Counted from the stretch's first letter, positions 18,066 through 27,282 are shown. The stretch is DNA of 64,000 nucleotides from Flavobacterium sp. GSB-24 (GCF_027924665.1 NZ_AP027043.1:2976001-3040000), one strand, 5' to 3'. Notes: generated by a model from the sequence alone, not told the origin. Numbers and translations: made by a program.

Positions 18066-18077
18066 GACCGATCGGTC
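18066..18077 (+). promoter_or_regulatory. TetR operator upstream of the MFS gene
   Basis: GACCGATCGGTC is a perfect 12-base palindrome with the same GACCG half-sites as the operator before tetR. It lies 27 bases before the MFS start codon, between the two genes. Confidence 0.75.
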
Positions 18078-18104
18078 TATTTTTAATTAATTATAATTTT
18101 ACAA

Positions 18105-19316
18105 ATGAGAAATTTAGAAGAAAACCATCAAGGTTTTAGTACATTATTGGCATTGGTGCTTATACCATTGTCCGGATTTGCAACAGATATTTATTTACCA
18201 TCGCTTCCTGCAATGGCAAAAGATTTAAATGTAACTGCGGGGACAATTCAGCTTTCATTAGTTTTTTTCATGTTCAGTCTGGGAGTAAGCCAGATTTTTA
18301 TAGGAAGTATATTGGATAGTTTTGGGCGTTTTAAAATAAGTATTGTTTCATTGGCTGTGTTTTCAGCAACAAGTTTTGTTATCGCTTTTATGCCTAATAT
18401 TTATATCATATATGCCATGCGTATTATTCAGGGAATTGCAATTGCATTTATTGTAGTTTCCAAACGTGCTTACTTTGTCGATCTGTATTCAGGTGATAAA
18501 TTAAAAAACTATATCAGTTTATTTTCTATAATTTGGGCCTGTGCGCCAATAATGGCCCCGTTTTTAGGAGGTTATATGCAAAGCCTTTTTGGGTGGAGAT
18601 CAAACTTTTATTTCCTTGGGGTATTATCATTGCTTTTTCTGGTTTTAGAACTTTTATATAGCGGAGAATCACTAAAATATTTTCATCCATTTAAATTAAA
18701 ATCCATTGGAGAAACTTATTCAGTAATGCTAAAAACAGCTGATTTTACATTGGGGATAGTAATACTCGGCATTTGTTTTGGCATAGTGGTAATTTATAAT
18801 TTAGTTAGCCCTTTTATTATAGAACGTTTATTTGGTTATCAGGCAATTACAACAGGTTATAGCTCTTTATTATCAGGTTTATCTGTGATGACCGGAGGAA
18901 TTATAGCCAAATCTCTTATTCATAAACCGTTGGCAAAAAAAGTTTCAATTGCGGTATCTGCACAACTTGTGCTAGTAGTGTTAATGATCTCTACGTCACA
19001 ATTTGTAAGTACTATTTATACTGTAATTGGTTTTACAATGGCAATAAATCTATGCGGAGGATTTACATTTAATATTATTTATGGATATTGTCTAAGCCGT
19101 TTTTCAAAAAATGCTGGTATCGCAAGCGGACTTACAGGTGGTGCTACTTATGTGGTAAGTTCATTATTTAGTTATGGATTTGTTAATTTGTATGCAGTAA
19201 AAAGTCAATTATTACTTGGATTGGCAAACTTATCTTTGATTTTAATTATTGGTTTAATTTTTATGGTTTTTAATAAATATAGACTGCGTCATGTCTTTTC
19301 TTCTTTAAAGGTATAA
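18105..19316 (+). CDS. MFS drug-efflux transporter, Bcr/CflA type
   Basis: A 403-residue inner-membrane protein with about 12 hydrophobic segments. The N-terminal PLSGFATDIYLPSLPAM segment is typical of the Bcr/CflA (DHA1) drug:H+ antiporters, followed by a loop motif (GSILDSFGRFK) like MFS motif A. It likely exports a toxic compound. The upstream TetR operator shared with the regulator gene indicates induction by a substrate. The downstream region is a long non-coding stretch, so it is the last gene of this unit. Confidence 0.85.
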   Translation: MRNLEENHQGFSTLLALVLIPLSGFATDIYLPSLPAMAKDLNVTAGTIQLSLVFFMFSLGVSQIFIGSILDSFGRFKISIVSLAVFSATSFVIAFMPNIYIIYAMRIIQGIAIAFIVVSKRAYFVDLYSGDKLKNYISLFSIIWACAPIMAPFLGGYMQSLFGWRSNFYFLGVLSLLFLVLELLYSGESLKYFHPFKLKSIGETYSVMLKTADFTLGIVILGICFGIVVIYNLVSPFIIERLFGYQAITTGYSSLLSGLSVMTGGIIAKSLIHKPLAKKVSIAVSAQLVLVVLMISTSQFVSTIYTVIGFTMAINLCGGFTFNIIYGYCLSRFSKNAGIASGLTGGATYVVSSLFSYGFVNLYAVKSQLLLGLANLSLILIIGLIFMVFNKYRLRHVFSSLKV

Positions 19317-20028
19317 CTATAGTTGATTTATCTAAATCGATTAGTAAAATTAAGCGGGCTTTTTACAAAAAAAGTCTTGAAATTTGTTGATTTATTAAAA
19401 ATATATGTTGTTGATTTTTAAATATTTGTATGTCAATTTAATTAATAAAGCTTATGAACGCCATCTCTGAGTTAAAACTGCGGATTCCTATAATTCCAAT
19501 GTTCATAATTATGGGCTTTAATTATAATTTCTTTTTAATAATACTTAACAATAACTGTTAAATAAAATTGAATGAATATAGAATTTGGTATAAAGTATTA
19601 CAAATTTTTAATATTTCAGCAGGTGTTTTTAGCTTTTTACAGATAATTTTCTTTTCAATTTTTTTGGCAGGCATCCCTGAAATTTCGCTGTTTTCTTATT
19701 GTCTTATTTTAAAGAGCAAATACCCTGTTGTAGTTTTTTAATAAAGCTGAACATCAAAGGAGTATACCCGTTCATTTTGTATTTATGCCGGTCCGAATGC
19801 GTCCTGGAGCTGTTTTGGGGTATTTGGGGATCTCTGTTTTGCTGTCCGCCAGAGTAATGCTTTTTCTTTTTTGATTGTACAAAATGAGGGCAGTTGTGCA
19901 GGGTCTGGGTAACCAGGTGTTTAGTTCATCGGGTTTAAGGGCTGCTGGAGGAATTTAATTTTGAGTGGAGTATCGTCAATTGTATATGACATTAGTTTTT
20001 AGGCTAATATTATTTTTAGGAGCTCTTC

Positions 20029-20102
20029 CTGCTGTACGCTGCAATCTTTTGTGCGAACATCGGCACAAAAGGATTTCCTCTGCTATCGGGGCTGAAGACT
20101 CC
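20029..20102. repeat. imperfect palindromic intergenic element
   Basis: Both arms start GGAG and converge on CTTTTGTGC (20046-20054) and GCACAAAAG (20063-20071), a perfect 9-base stem with an 8-base loop, giving a 74-base imperfect hairpin. The GC-rich arms stand out from the AT-rich surroundings. The layout resembles dispersed palindromic intergenic elements of Flavobacterium genomes, but only one copy lies in this window. Confidence 0.5.
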
Positions 20103-20253
20103 TGAGGCCCCTTATTTTGTCTTGGAGAAATTAAATTTGAACCTAAATATTGTATTTCTAATTTATAAGCGGCGAAAAATAATAAAGTATTTTTCCGTAA
20201 GATATTTTCTGGCTGTTATGTCTTTAGACTAATAAAATAAAAGGTTATATAAA

Positions 20254-20287
20254 AAATGGCCTCAATTGTCTTCAATTGGCGCCATTT
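20254..20287. terminator. hairpin downstream of the cry-DASH operon
   Basis: AAATGGC (20254-20260) pairs with GCCATTT (20281-20287), and CAATTG (20263-20268) pairs with CAATTG (20273-20278) around TCTT. It lies about 290 bases beyond the end of the minus-strand photolyase operon. There is no clear T-run on either strand except an A/T-rich flank, so terminator activity is uncertain. Confidence 0.35.
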
Positions 20288-20444
20288 ATCTGTTCAGTGA
20301 CCCGTAAAGGACAGATTTCGCATCATTTTATTGAGGATTTAAAGAGGCTTTCTTTACATGTTTAAATGGTTTGGTTTAGATGTGCTTTTGGGGAATATCA
20401 TCAGATTTCTTTACAATTTGCAGGTTTTTGAATCTGCAGAAAGT

Positions 20445-20570
20445 TGTGCATATACTGAAAAAGAATCAGATGATTGAACAAGAGATATCTATGTTTAAAT
20501 CATTCTGTAAATTAGCGGGCTAACTTTTAAATCTTCTAAAAACTCTATTTCATTCTTACAGATGCAGCCA
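20445..20570 (+). mobile_element. IS6-family right-end remnant
   Basis: This segment (GTTGTGCATAT, ATGTTTAAATCATTCTG, then a terminal ACAGATGC) is a diverged copy of the last about 125 bases of the element at 49010-49780. It also shares GAGATATCTATG with the copy at 26.5-27.2 kb. The terminal repeat has decayed. It lies just beyond the stop of the cry-DASH gene. Confidence 0.65.
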
Positions 20571-20578
20571 ACGCCCAT

Positions 20579-21871
20579 TTAATGGTTTAACCATAAATTT
20601 CTAAAGATTTTATTTTTATCATAATCTGCTGCCTGTTTTTCAATATTGAAATAACGGCTGCCTCTTGGGTCATTGCCTGCACCGGCTAAATAAGCCCAAT
20701 TACCCCAGTTGCTGCAGACATCATAATCTATGAGCTGCTGCTCGAAGTAAGATGCACCATAGCGCCAGTCTAGTGCTAAATCGTTACACAGATAGCTTGC
20801 CGCATTTTGCCGGCCACGATTACTCATAAAGCCAGTCAATTTGAGTTCAATCATGTTGGCATCAATAAAATCGACACCTGTTTTTCCTTCAATCCAGTTC
20901 TGAAGCTTCTGAAAATCTATTTTTTTTGTGTCTGAACAGTTATTTGTAATTCCATTTTTCTGAAAAAAACTGTTGTGATATTTCTTCATCATAAATCTAA
21001 AATAATCCCGCCAAAGCAATTCAAATACCAGCCAGTAGGTCGATTCATTTGCATTATAAATTGATTCATATCTTTTAAGTTCCTGGTAAATAAACCTTGG
21101 CGAAATACATCCAAGGGCGAGCCAGGGAGAAAACTTGGAAGAATAGTCTGCACCTGTCATAGCGTTCCGGGTCTGTTTGTATGTTAAAATTGCGTGAGAT
21201 TCAAAAAAATAATGATTCAGTCTCTTTAAGGCCTGTGATTCTCCCCCAGCAAATTCAAAAGCAGCCCTTGGGTCCATAATTATTTTGTTAAAACCAAGCT
21301 GCTTGAGATCTGGCAGTTCAAGTTTAGGAATTTCAGGCGACTTTATTTTTGCCGGTTTTTCAAACGCCGATCGTATTGCAGCATCTTTCTCTGTCTTTTT
21401 TCTGAAATCAGTAAATACATCCGGTATATTTTTTATTGAAAACGGCAGGTCTTCTGCATGATACAAAGTGCTGGTGCTAAAGGTCAAAAATTCACATCGA
21501 AGCTTCCAGAGCTCAGACTGAACTAAATTTTCAGTACACTTTTCTTCAAAAGCAACTTCCCGTTTGGCATACACTTTAACGGCTTTATAGTATTTCACTG
21601 CTTTTGGAATTTCAATTTCAGGCTTTCCTTTCAAAATAAGCAGTCCAGATCCTAATGCTCTTAAATTCCTATCCAGATCAATTAAGGATTCCATAAGAAA
21701 TTGGGCCCTGAAATTTCCTGTTTTTTTAAATCCATACGATGTTACTGCAAAATGTGAATCATCGAAACAATAAACAGGAATAACACTTTCATTTTGTGCA
21801 GCTGCTTTTAATAATGTTTCATTATCGGTTATTCGTAAATCTGTTTTAAACCAAACTACTGCTGTTTTCAT
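20579..21871 (-). CDS. DASH-type cryptochrome/photolyase
   Basis: A 430-residue photolyase-family flavoprotein. An N-terminal Rossmann-like antenna domain (VVWFKTDLRITDNE) and a C-terminal FAD domain are present. The C-terminal signature GNWAYLAGAGNDPRGSRYFN is diagnostic of cry-DASH, as is WRDYFRFM. DASH proteins repair CPDs in single-stranded or looped DNA and may sense blue light. The ATG overlaps the stop of the preceding minus-strand gene by 4 bases, so the two are translationally coupled. It is the last gene of a seven-gene operon. Confidence 0.92.
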   Translation of the reverse strand: MKTAVVWFKTDLRITDNETLLKAAAQNESVIPVYCFDDSHFAVTSYGFKKTGNFRAQFLMESLIDLDRNLRALGSGLLILKGKPEIEIPKAVKYYKAVKVYAKREVAFEEKCTENLVQSELWKLRCEFLTFSTSTLYHAEDLPFSIKNIPDVFTDFRKKTEKDAAIRSAFEKPAKIKSPEIPKLELPDLKQLGFNKIIMDPRAAFEFAGGESQALKRLNHYFFESHAILTYKQTRNAMTGADYSSKFSPWLALGCISPRFIYQELKRYESIYNANESTYWLVFELLWRDYFRFMMKKYHNSFFQKNGITNNCSDTKKIDFQKLQNWIEGKTGVDFIDANMIELKLTGFMSNRGRQNAASYLCNDLALDWRYGASYFEQQLIDYDVCSNWGNWAYLAGAGNDPRGSRYFNIEKQAADYDKNKIFRNLWLNH

Positions 21872-23406
21872 AAGTTATTTATATTTTTCAAATAGTAACC
21901 AGCCTGTTTCAATATTGCAGCTTTATCTTCGGGCTTCATTTTATGCCATGTTTTATACATCATTCCAATTCTTGGATTTTCTGCGAGCTTCTTTTCCTGT
22001 TTATCATAAAAATTCCAATACAGGCTGTTAAAAGGACATGCTTTATCGCCTGTTTTTTTTGCTTTATCATAGAAACAGGTACTGCAGTAATGGCTCATTT
22101 TATCAATATAAGAAGCTGAACTGACATAAGGTTTGGTGCCGACGATTCCTCCATCTGCAAACTGGCTCATGCCGCGTGTATTGGTTATTTCAACCCAATG
22201 CAGCGCGTCGATGTATATTCCAAGATACCAGTTGTCGACTTCATCAGGATCGGTTCCGGCCAAAAGGGCAAAATTTCCGGTGATCATCAAACGCTGGATA
22301 TGGTGCGCATAAGCAAATGTCAGGGACTGCGTTATGGCGTCTTTAAGACAGTTCATTTTGGTTTTGCCTGTCCAGAACCATTGAGGCAATTTTTCCGTAT
22401 GGCCGAAAAAATTCAATGCAGCATATTCCGGCATCTTGAGCCAGTAAATACCCCGCATGTATTCCCGCCATCCGATAATCTGGCGTACAAAACCTTCCAG
22501 TTGATTGTAAGCAATAATTTCAGGATTTTTCTCCCATTTTGAAATTGCTGTTTGTATGACTTCAGATGGAGAAATCATTTTTGTGTTTAAAGAAAATGAT
22601 AATCTGGAGTGGTATAAGGACCACTCATTCGGGGCCATAGCATCCTGGTAAGAACCGAATAAAGGCAGGCATTCGGTTGTAAAATGATCAAGGAGTTCAA
22701 GGGATTGTTCCCTGTTTACTGGCCAGATAAAATTTGTTTTGTCAATCGATCCGATCGTTTTAATATCGGTTCGTAAAATAGCATCCACTATAGGGGAAAC
22801 ATCATTATTAAAAACTAAAGGAGCAGCGGGTTTATGATTTTTAGGCAGTTTCTTTCTATTCTCCTGATCATAATTCCACTGGCCTGTCAGTGGGCTGTCT
22901 GCTGACATTAGTACACGATGTTTCTTTCGAATGGCACGATAAAAACTTTCCATCAAATAAGTTTTTTTGCCTTCAAAGAATTTTCCCAGTTCACTGCGGG
23001 TGCTGAAAAAATGCTCGGTATCGTAAACTTTAGAAGTAATAACAAGCTGGGATGTAAATTTTTGTAATACTGCATCCACACGATATTCATCGGGCAGCAG
23101 GTATTCGAATCTTGTGTAATGATCCCTCTCTATTATAAGGGATAAATTGGCCTCAAGGGACTGTAAATTATCTTTATCGTTTATTTCCAGATAAATGCAA
23201 TGGTGTTTTTTGGATTTCAGGAAATTTGAAAACTGGCGCATTGCCGCAAAGAACCCTGTTATTTTTTGTATGTGGTGTATGGCATAGTCTGTCTCTGTAC
23301 GGATTTCCATCATTACATAGGTTATTGAATAGTCTATCGTTTCAAACCAGGAATGATTGCCATTTAACTGATCTCCAAGAATGAGCCTTAAAGTTTTGGT
23401 TTCCAT
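21868..23406 (-). CDS. FeS bacterial cryptochrome/photolyase (PhrB-like, (6-4) type)
   Basis: A 512-residue protein of the deoxyribodipyrimidine photolyase-related family. It begins LRLILGDQLN, typical of PhrB/CryB proteins. The C-terminal CSTCFYDK plus a later ACPFNSLYWNF supply the cysteines that bind a 4Fe-4S cluster in this group. Members repair (6-4) photoproducts using FAD and a lumazine antenna. The ATG at 23406 (METKTL) is chosen over an in-frame GTG at 23433 that would overlap the DUF2256 gene. Confidence 0.9.
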   Translation of the reverse strand: METKTLRLILGDQLNGNHSWFETIDYSITYVMMEIRTETDYAIHHIQKITGFFAAMRQFSNFLKSKKHHCIYLEINDKDNLQSLEANLSLIIERDHYTRFEYLLPDEYRVDAVLQKFTSQLVITSKVYDTEHFFSTRSELGKFFEGKKTYLMESFYRAIRKKHRVLMSADSPLTGQWNYDQENRKKLPKNHKPAAPLVFNNDVSPIVDAILRTDIKTIGSIDKTNFIWPVNREQSLELLDHFTTECLPLFGSYQDAMAPNEWSLYHSRLSFSLNTKMISPSEVIQTAISKWEKNPEIIAYNQLEGFVRQIIGWREYMRGIYWLKMPEYAALNFFGHTEKLPQWFWTGKTKMNCLKDAITQSLTFAYAHHIQRLMITGNFALLAGTDPDEVDNWYLGIYIDALHWVEITNTRGMSQFADGGIVGTKPYVSSASYIDKMSHYCSTCFYDKAKKTGDKACPFNSLYWNFYDKQEKKLAENPRIGMMYKTWHKMKPEDKAAILKQAGYYLKNINNL

Positions 23407-23407
23407 A

Positions 23408-23545
23408 TTATTTACTGCTTCTGCATTTATCACTGCAATATTTCACTTCTTCCCATACCTTTTCCCATTTTTTTCTCCATGCAAATGTTCTCTGGCAGAC
23501 GACGCAGGTTTTACTGGGCAGGTTTTGCTTTTTAACTCTTCGCAT
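23408..23545 (-). CDS. DUF2256 zinc-ribbon-like small protein
   Basis: A 45-codon gene, easily overlooked. The protein carries [22 protein letters not shown] near the N-terminus in two runs (LPSKTCVVC, then [11 protein letters not shown]), followed by KYCSDKC. The two CxxC-type pairs (C14/C17 and C38/C41) and the WRKKW core match the DUF2256 family, typically 40-60 residues and often found beside photolyase/cryptochrome genes. The start overlaps the end of the upstream photolyase gene by 14 bases, and the next gene starts 2 bases after its stop, so it is embedded in the operon. Function is unknown, and metal binding is likely. Confidence 0.85.
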   Translation of the reverse strand: MRRVKKQNLPSKTCVVCQRTFAWRKKWEKVWEEVKYCSDKCRSSK

Positions 23546-24959
23546 TTTTCTGTTTATTTCTAAAACTCCAGACAATATCACTTGCATATTTCCGGGTTTC
23601 TTCTATGTCAACAATGGGCTCTGGATAATCTTTACCTATTTCGCATTTGTAAAATTGCTGCTCGATAAGATTTAATTTCCAAGGTTCATGAATTAATTGT
23701 GGTGGAATTTCAGCCAGCTCAGGCAGCCATCTTTTTATGAAAATACCCTCTGAATCGTGCTCCTGAGAGTTTTTTATCGGATTATAAATTCTAATGGTAC
23801 TGCCTTTTGTTGTACCGGCCTGCATCTGAATCTGCGGATAATGAATTCCGGGTTCGTAATCTAAAAATTGTCTTGCCAGATAATGCAGTTCACGCCAGTC
23901 CTGCCACAAATTGAATGTAAAAAAGGAAACCAGCATGGCCCGCATTCTAAAGTTGATATAGCCTGTCTGGACTAAACATCTCATGCAGGCATCAACAATA
24001 GGAACACCGGTTTTACCTTCCTGCCAAGCTTTTATATAGGTTTCGTTTTTTGGTTTGACCAGGGAATCATAATCTTTGTTTATATTTTCAAATTCAATTT
24101 GACAGTTATTTTCAAATTTCTGCATAAAATGGCAGTGCCAATGCAGTCTGGAAACAAAATTAAGTATAGCCCTTTTGCTGGAAGATGATTCATAAAACTG
24201 ATTGGTATATTGATACACCATTCGCATACTGATGTTTCCATAGGTCAAATAGGGGGATAAGCGGCTGCAGCCTTTTCGGCTTAAACCAGGTTTGGAAATA
24301 TGCCGGCTGTAATTGACATGTCTTTCTTTTACAAAACTTTGCAAATACCGCCAGGCCCAATATTCGCCGCCCTGCTGAAAATTTTCATTTCGCTGCTTAA
24401 TTTCACTAGAAAGCACTTTCCCTTTTAGCTTTTGATAGAGATCAGGATCTAAATTTTCAAATTTAAAAGTATTCAGATCAATCATTTTAGGAATTGCACG
24501 CATTGTTTGCTCCCAGCGCTTATCCCAATCTTGTTTAGATCGCAGCTTTCTGATTACACCATGGAGCTGCGATTGTTTCCAAAGTATTTTATGATTATCA
24601 AAGAAAGACTGCATGGCATTATCCCTGTCAAAAGTGGCCTTACTGCCTATTTCCTGATGCGAAAATACCGTTTGAACATCATAAAGACTGCATAGGCGCT
24701 CAAAAACAGTTGCAGCTTCGTTATGAAAATAATAAATCTGCGCAGCAATTGACTTTAATTTAGACTGCATTTCCTGTAAGGATTCATAAACAAACCGCCA
24801 GTGACGCACATCAGAATCAAGGCAAGCCATTATCGACGGCTCAAAAAAATAAACTAAAAGAAGCGGAATATTTTCCCGCTGGGCCATAAACAGGGGTTCG
24901 TGATCTGTAAAACGGAGATCACGTTTGAACCACATAATATTTATCTTTTTTTTATTCAA
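23532..24959 (-). CDS. cryptochrome/deoxyribodipyrimidine photolyase
   Basis: A 475-residue photolyase-family protein. The N-terminal domain begins [16 protein letters not shown]. The FAD domain contains [27 protein letters not shown] and [13 protein letters not shown]. It lies in the operon between flavin reductase and DUF2256, overlapping both neighbours (4 bases with flavin reductase, 14 with DUF2256). It presumably reverses UV dimers by light-driven electron transfer from FADH-. Its class (CPD repair or sensory) cannot be fixed by eye. Confidence 0.9.
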   Translation of the reverse strand: MNKKKINIMWFKRDLRFTDHEPLFMAQRENIPLLLVYFFEPSIMACLDSDVRHWRFVYESLQEMQSKLKSIAAQIYYFHNEAATVFERLCSLYDVQTVFSHQEIGSKATFDRDNAMQSFFDNHKILWKQSQLHGVIRKLRSKQDWDKRWEQTMRAIPKMIDLNTFKFENLDPDLYQKLKGKVLSSEIKQRNENFQQGGEYWAWRYLQSFVKERHVNYSRHISKPGLSRKGCSRLSPYLTYGNISMRMVYQYTNQFYESSSSKRAILNFVSRLHWHCHFMQKFENNCQIEFENINKDYDSLVKPKNETYIKAWQEGKTGVPIVDACMRCLVQTGYINFRMRAMLVSFFTFNLWQDWRELHYLARQFLDYEPGIHYPQIQMQAGTTKGSTIRIYNPIKNSQEHDSEGIFIKRWLPELAEIPPQLIHEPWKLNLIEQQFYKCEIGKDYPEPIVDIEETRKYASDIVWSFRNKQKNAKS

Positions 24960-25606
24960 TTTTTAAGCAGTGATGTAATTTCCTTATCTGGTTTTGCATA
25001 GCTTAAACGGTCTAACTGGATGGTTTTATGATAGCTGTCCAGACCCGAACATGTAACGGTATTGGCTTTTTCTAAATCGACAAAACCATCCTCAGACAAG
25101 CAGTCTTCGGGAATAAAAATCTGGACTATTTCCCCAATGATCATAGTAGTGTTATTGATTGGAATGGCCATTTTTTCTTTAAATTCAATACCTAACTGTA
25201 TGCTGCTTTCGAGCACAAAAGGAGCGGGAAAGTTATTTTTATATTCCACGCTGAGTCCTGCAGCTTCAAATTCTGAAATTTCTCTGCTGTATCTCGCTGA
25301 TGTCTGATGTGCCTGCCTGTATATCTGTTCGCTGATATGATTAATAGTATAGAATCCTGTATCTATAATATTTCTCATAGTATCACGCTCTGGCGGGCTG
25401 GGGCGAAAAATCATGCCTATTAATGGAGGATTGGCACCAATATGAAAAAAAGAACTAAAAATGGATAAATTAGTATTTCCCTCACCATCAGAAGTTCCAA
25501 CTAATGCCACACTTTTAAAACCGCCTAAACTGTTTATTAAATGCACGGCAGCCTGCTTTTCCATTTTTTCAAGATCACTGGTTTTAAAATTTATTTTGTT
25601 TTTCAT
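24956..25606 (-). CDS. flavin reductase-domain protein
   Basis: A 216-residue FMN-binding split-barrel protein of the flavin reductase-like family. [15 protein letters not shown] and [16 protein letters not shown] are in the N-terminal half, and the barrel continues to about residue 190. These proteins bind FMN and reduce free flavin or act as oxidoreductases. Lying in a photolyase operon and overlapping the photolyase start by 4 bases, it may supply or reduce flavin for the three photolyase-type proteins, but that link is inference. Confidence 0.82.
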   Translation of the reverse strand: MKNKINFKTSDLEKMEKQAAVHLINSLGGFKSVALVGTSDGEGNTNLSIFSSFFHIGANPPLIGMIFRPSPPERDTMRNIIDTGFYTINHISEQIYRQAHQTSARYSREISEFEAAGLSVEYKNNFPAPFVLESSIQLGIEFKEKMAIPINNTTMIIGEIVQIFIPEDCLSEDGFVDLEKANTVTCSGLDSYHKTIQLDRLSYAKPDKEITSLLKN

Positions 25607-25621
25607 TAGTATGAAATTTTA

Positions 25622-26041
25622 TTAAAAGATTGAGCTTTTCAGATCGATCAGTATCCATTTTTTATCGCTGTTAAGTCTAAAAGTACCTGCATGTTCCTTA
25701 TTCCATTCTTGGGGCCCTATTAGTGAAAGAAAGTGAGAACCATCTGCATCTTTATATAAATGATATATTTCGCCCACAATAGGTTCAAAAGAAAATCTGG
25801 CGTTGTATACCAGTTCATTCCACTGGAATTCCTCGATTAAATCCAGGTAATGCATTTTCAGTTCGTTGAATTTACTTTCAAATTCTTTGTTTACCTTATT
25901 TATGCCCATGTTTTTCCAGCCTGCTGCATCATCTGCTTTTATTACCGGTGCGCCCACATTTGTAGCATATGGCAATAGCCTTGCATTATAGCCATGATCC
26001 TTTGAAAAAACTACATTATCGGGTTTATCGTTTTTCGTCAT
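25622..26041 (-). CDS. DUF2452-like protein
   Basis: A 139-residue protein starting MTKNDKPDNVVF, with LPYATNVGAPVI and WKNMGINKVNKEF, then a C-terminal beta-rich half ending KWILIDLK. This resembles the DUF2452 family, found widely in Bacteroidota and Gammaproteobacteria next to photolyase genes. The ATG at 26041 is chosen because upstream codons in this frame overlap the preceding gene and do not look like the family. There is no signal peptide or membrane segment. Function is unknown. Confidence 0.7.
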   Translation of the reverse strand: MTKNDKPDNVVFSKDHGYNARLLPYATNVGAPVIKADDAAGWKNMGINKVNKEFESKFNELKMHYLDLIEEFQWNELVYNARFSFEPIVGEIYHLYKDADGSHFLSLIGPQEWNKEHAGTFRLNSDKKWILIDLKSSIF

Positions 26042-26054
26042 CTGTAAAACTTTA

Positions 26055-26360
26055 TTAACGCTTAGAGATTTTATTATTTGAAATTGCTCTTTGCCTGTTA
26101 CATTTAAACTTGTCAATACCTTCGGGTCTCTTTGCTGTGTGTTTTGTTTTACAATTTTCAACCCTCTCACGCCACAATCTGTAACTGCTGAACTTTAATT
26201 CTTTCTTCATCAAAGCTTTCACATCACTTTCAGATAGACCAAATTGAAATTTTATTGCATCAAAAGGAGTTCGGTCTTCCCATGCCATTTCTATAATTCT
26301 GTCGATCTGAATTTCATTCAATACACTATGGTCTATTTTTGCAATGATTGACTTTATCAT
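26055..26360 (-). CDS. TIGR03643-family (DUF2805-like) protein
   Basis: A 101-residue protein with IIEMAWEDRTPFDAIKFQFG, then SESDVKALMKKEL, YRLWRERV and a C-terminal ISNNKISKR. This matches the TIGR03643 family, which has a helix-turn-helix-like core and recurs in photolyase gene clusters. It is the first gene of the minus-strand operon, 13 bases before the DUF2452-like gene. It could be a DNA-binding accessory factor, but no function is established to my knowledge. Confidence 0.78.
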   Translation of the reverse strand: MIKSIIAKIDHSVLNEIQIDRIIEMAWEDRTPFDAIKFQFGLSESDVKALMKKELKFSSYRLWRERVENCKTKHTAKRPEGIDKFKCNRQRAISNNKISKR

Positions 26361-26363
26361 ATG

Positions 26364-26402
26364 TTTTGTTTAATGATTATTAATTAATGTTAAACAAAAA
26401 TA
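26364..26402 (-). promoter_or_regulatory. promoter/operator of the photolyase operon
   Basis: Reading the minus strand, TATTTTTG (complement of 26395-26402) fits the -7 consensus, with a start expected about 28 bases before the first ATG. A perfect 10-base inverted repeat, TTTTGTTTAA (26364-26373) with TTAAACAAAA (26390-26399), spans the -7 box and the leader, an ideal place for a repressor. The protein that binds is not known. Confidence 0.5.
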
Positions 26403-26466
26403 ATCATTTTACATTTGCGGGCGGCCTCAAAATTGAAAATAGATATAATTTTAAACCCATAGATAT

Positions 26467-27225
26467 GATTCTGCCCCATTTGGAAAACGTTATCTTATAA
26501 TTTTAAACCCATCAACAAATGAATCCTAAAGATCATCACTGTCTAAAATATATCAATATTCAGGCAGTATATTTTAAACTAAGATTTACACTTAGTTACC
26601 GTGATGCTGAGAGAATAATGGAAATTAAAGGGGTGCTTGTGGGTCATGCCGCGATTCGGCTATGGGTTTATAAGTCTACACCTCTGCTTGAGTCAGAGAT
26701 GAAGAAGAGAAAAGGCAGCGGGGAAGGGCTGGAGATTAGATGAGACCTATATCAAGGTAAAAGGTATTTGGTGTTATTGATATAGGGCAGTTGATAAATT
26801 AGGTAATAAGGTTAACTTTCTTTTGACTAGAAAGGACAGAGAATGGGTGCCCAGTCTAATTAAAGTAATTAGTAATAACTACAAACCATGAGTAATAAAC
26901 ATTGATAAAAGCGGTTCTAATACAGCAGCGATCAAAGTCTACAACAAGCGCTCGTTCTCAAAGATTAAAATCCGGCAATGTAAATATCTTAACATGTTGC
27001 CGAACAGGAGCATCGTTTTATCAAGCGGCACATACAAAACGGATTAGGTTTTAAAAGTTTTGAATCGGCCGAACGAATATTAGCGGAATTAAACTGGTAA
27101 TATGCTTATTAAGAAGCAAATGATTAGACCAGAGATATCTATGTGTAAATCATTTTGTAAATTGTCGGGCTAATTTTTAAATTACCTAAATTCTTATATT
27201 TGATTCTGACAGATGCGAAAGGACC
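26467..27225 (+). mobile_element. decayed IS6-family element
   Basis: This is a diverged full-length copy of the 49.0-kb element. The left end reads TTCTGCCCCATTTGG and the right end AGATGCGAAAGGACC, both eroded versions of the GGTTCTGTCGCAT repeat. The transposase start (26519) yields only 74 codons before a frameshift at the DDE-region LDET codons, and in-frame stops follow. A partial duplicate of the left leader (ATAATTTTAAACCCAT) sits at about 26446. It is inert by itself. Confidence 0.8.
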
Positions 27226-27282
27226 TTTTTTTTAAAACTTAATTTTGGGAAAATTCAAAAATAAAATATTTTTCAAGCTGAA

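Larger units (their letters stand above)
19317..20444. other. long non-coding stretch, possibly with gene remnants
   Basis: No intact gene is visible. On the minus strand near 19735-19815 a short frame reads NGYTPLMF after a frame break from LQDAFGPA, which resembles one ankyrin repeat and may be a decayed ankyrin-protein gene. A structured palindrome (20029-20102) and a hairpin (20254-20287) are listed separately. The stretch ends in an IS6 remnant, consistent with a zone of past insertion and decay. Confidence 0.35.

Noticed and set aside
26519..26743. 74-codon transposase-like frame taken as an active gene
   Set aside because: It breaks before the second catalytic Asp and is followed by frameshifts and stops, so it was listed as part of a decayed element.
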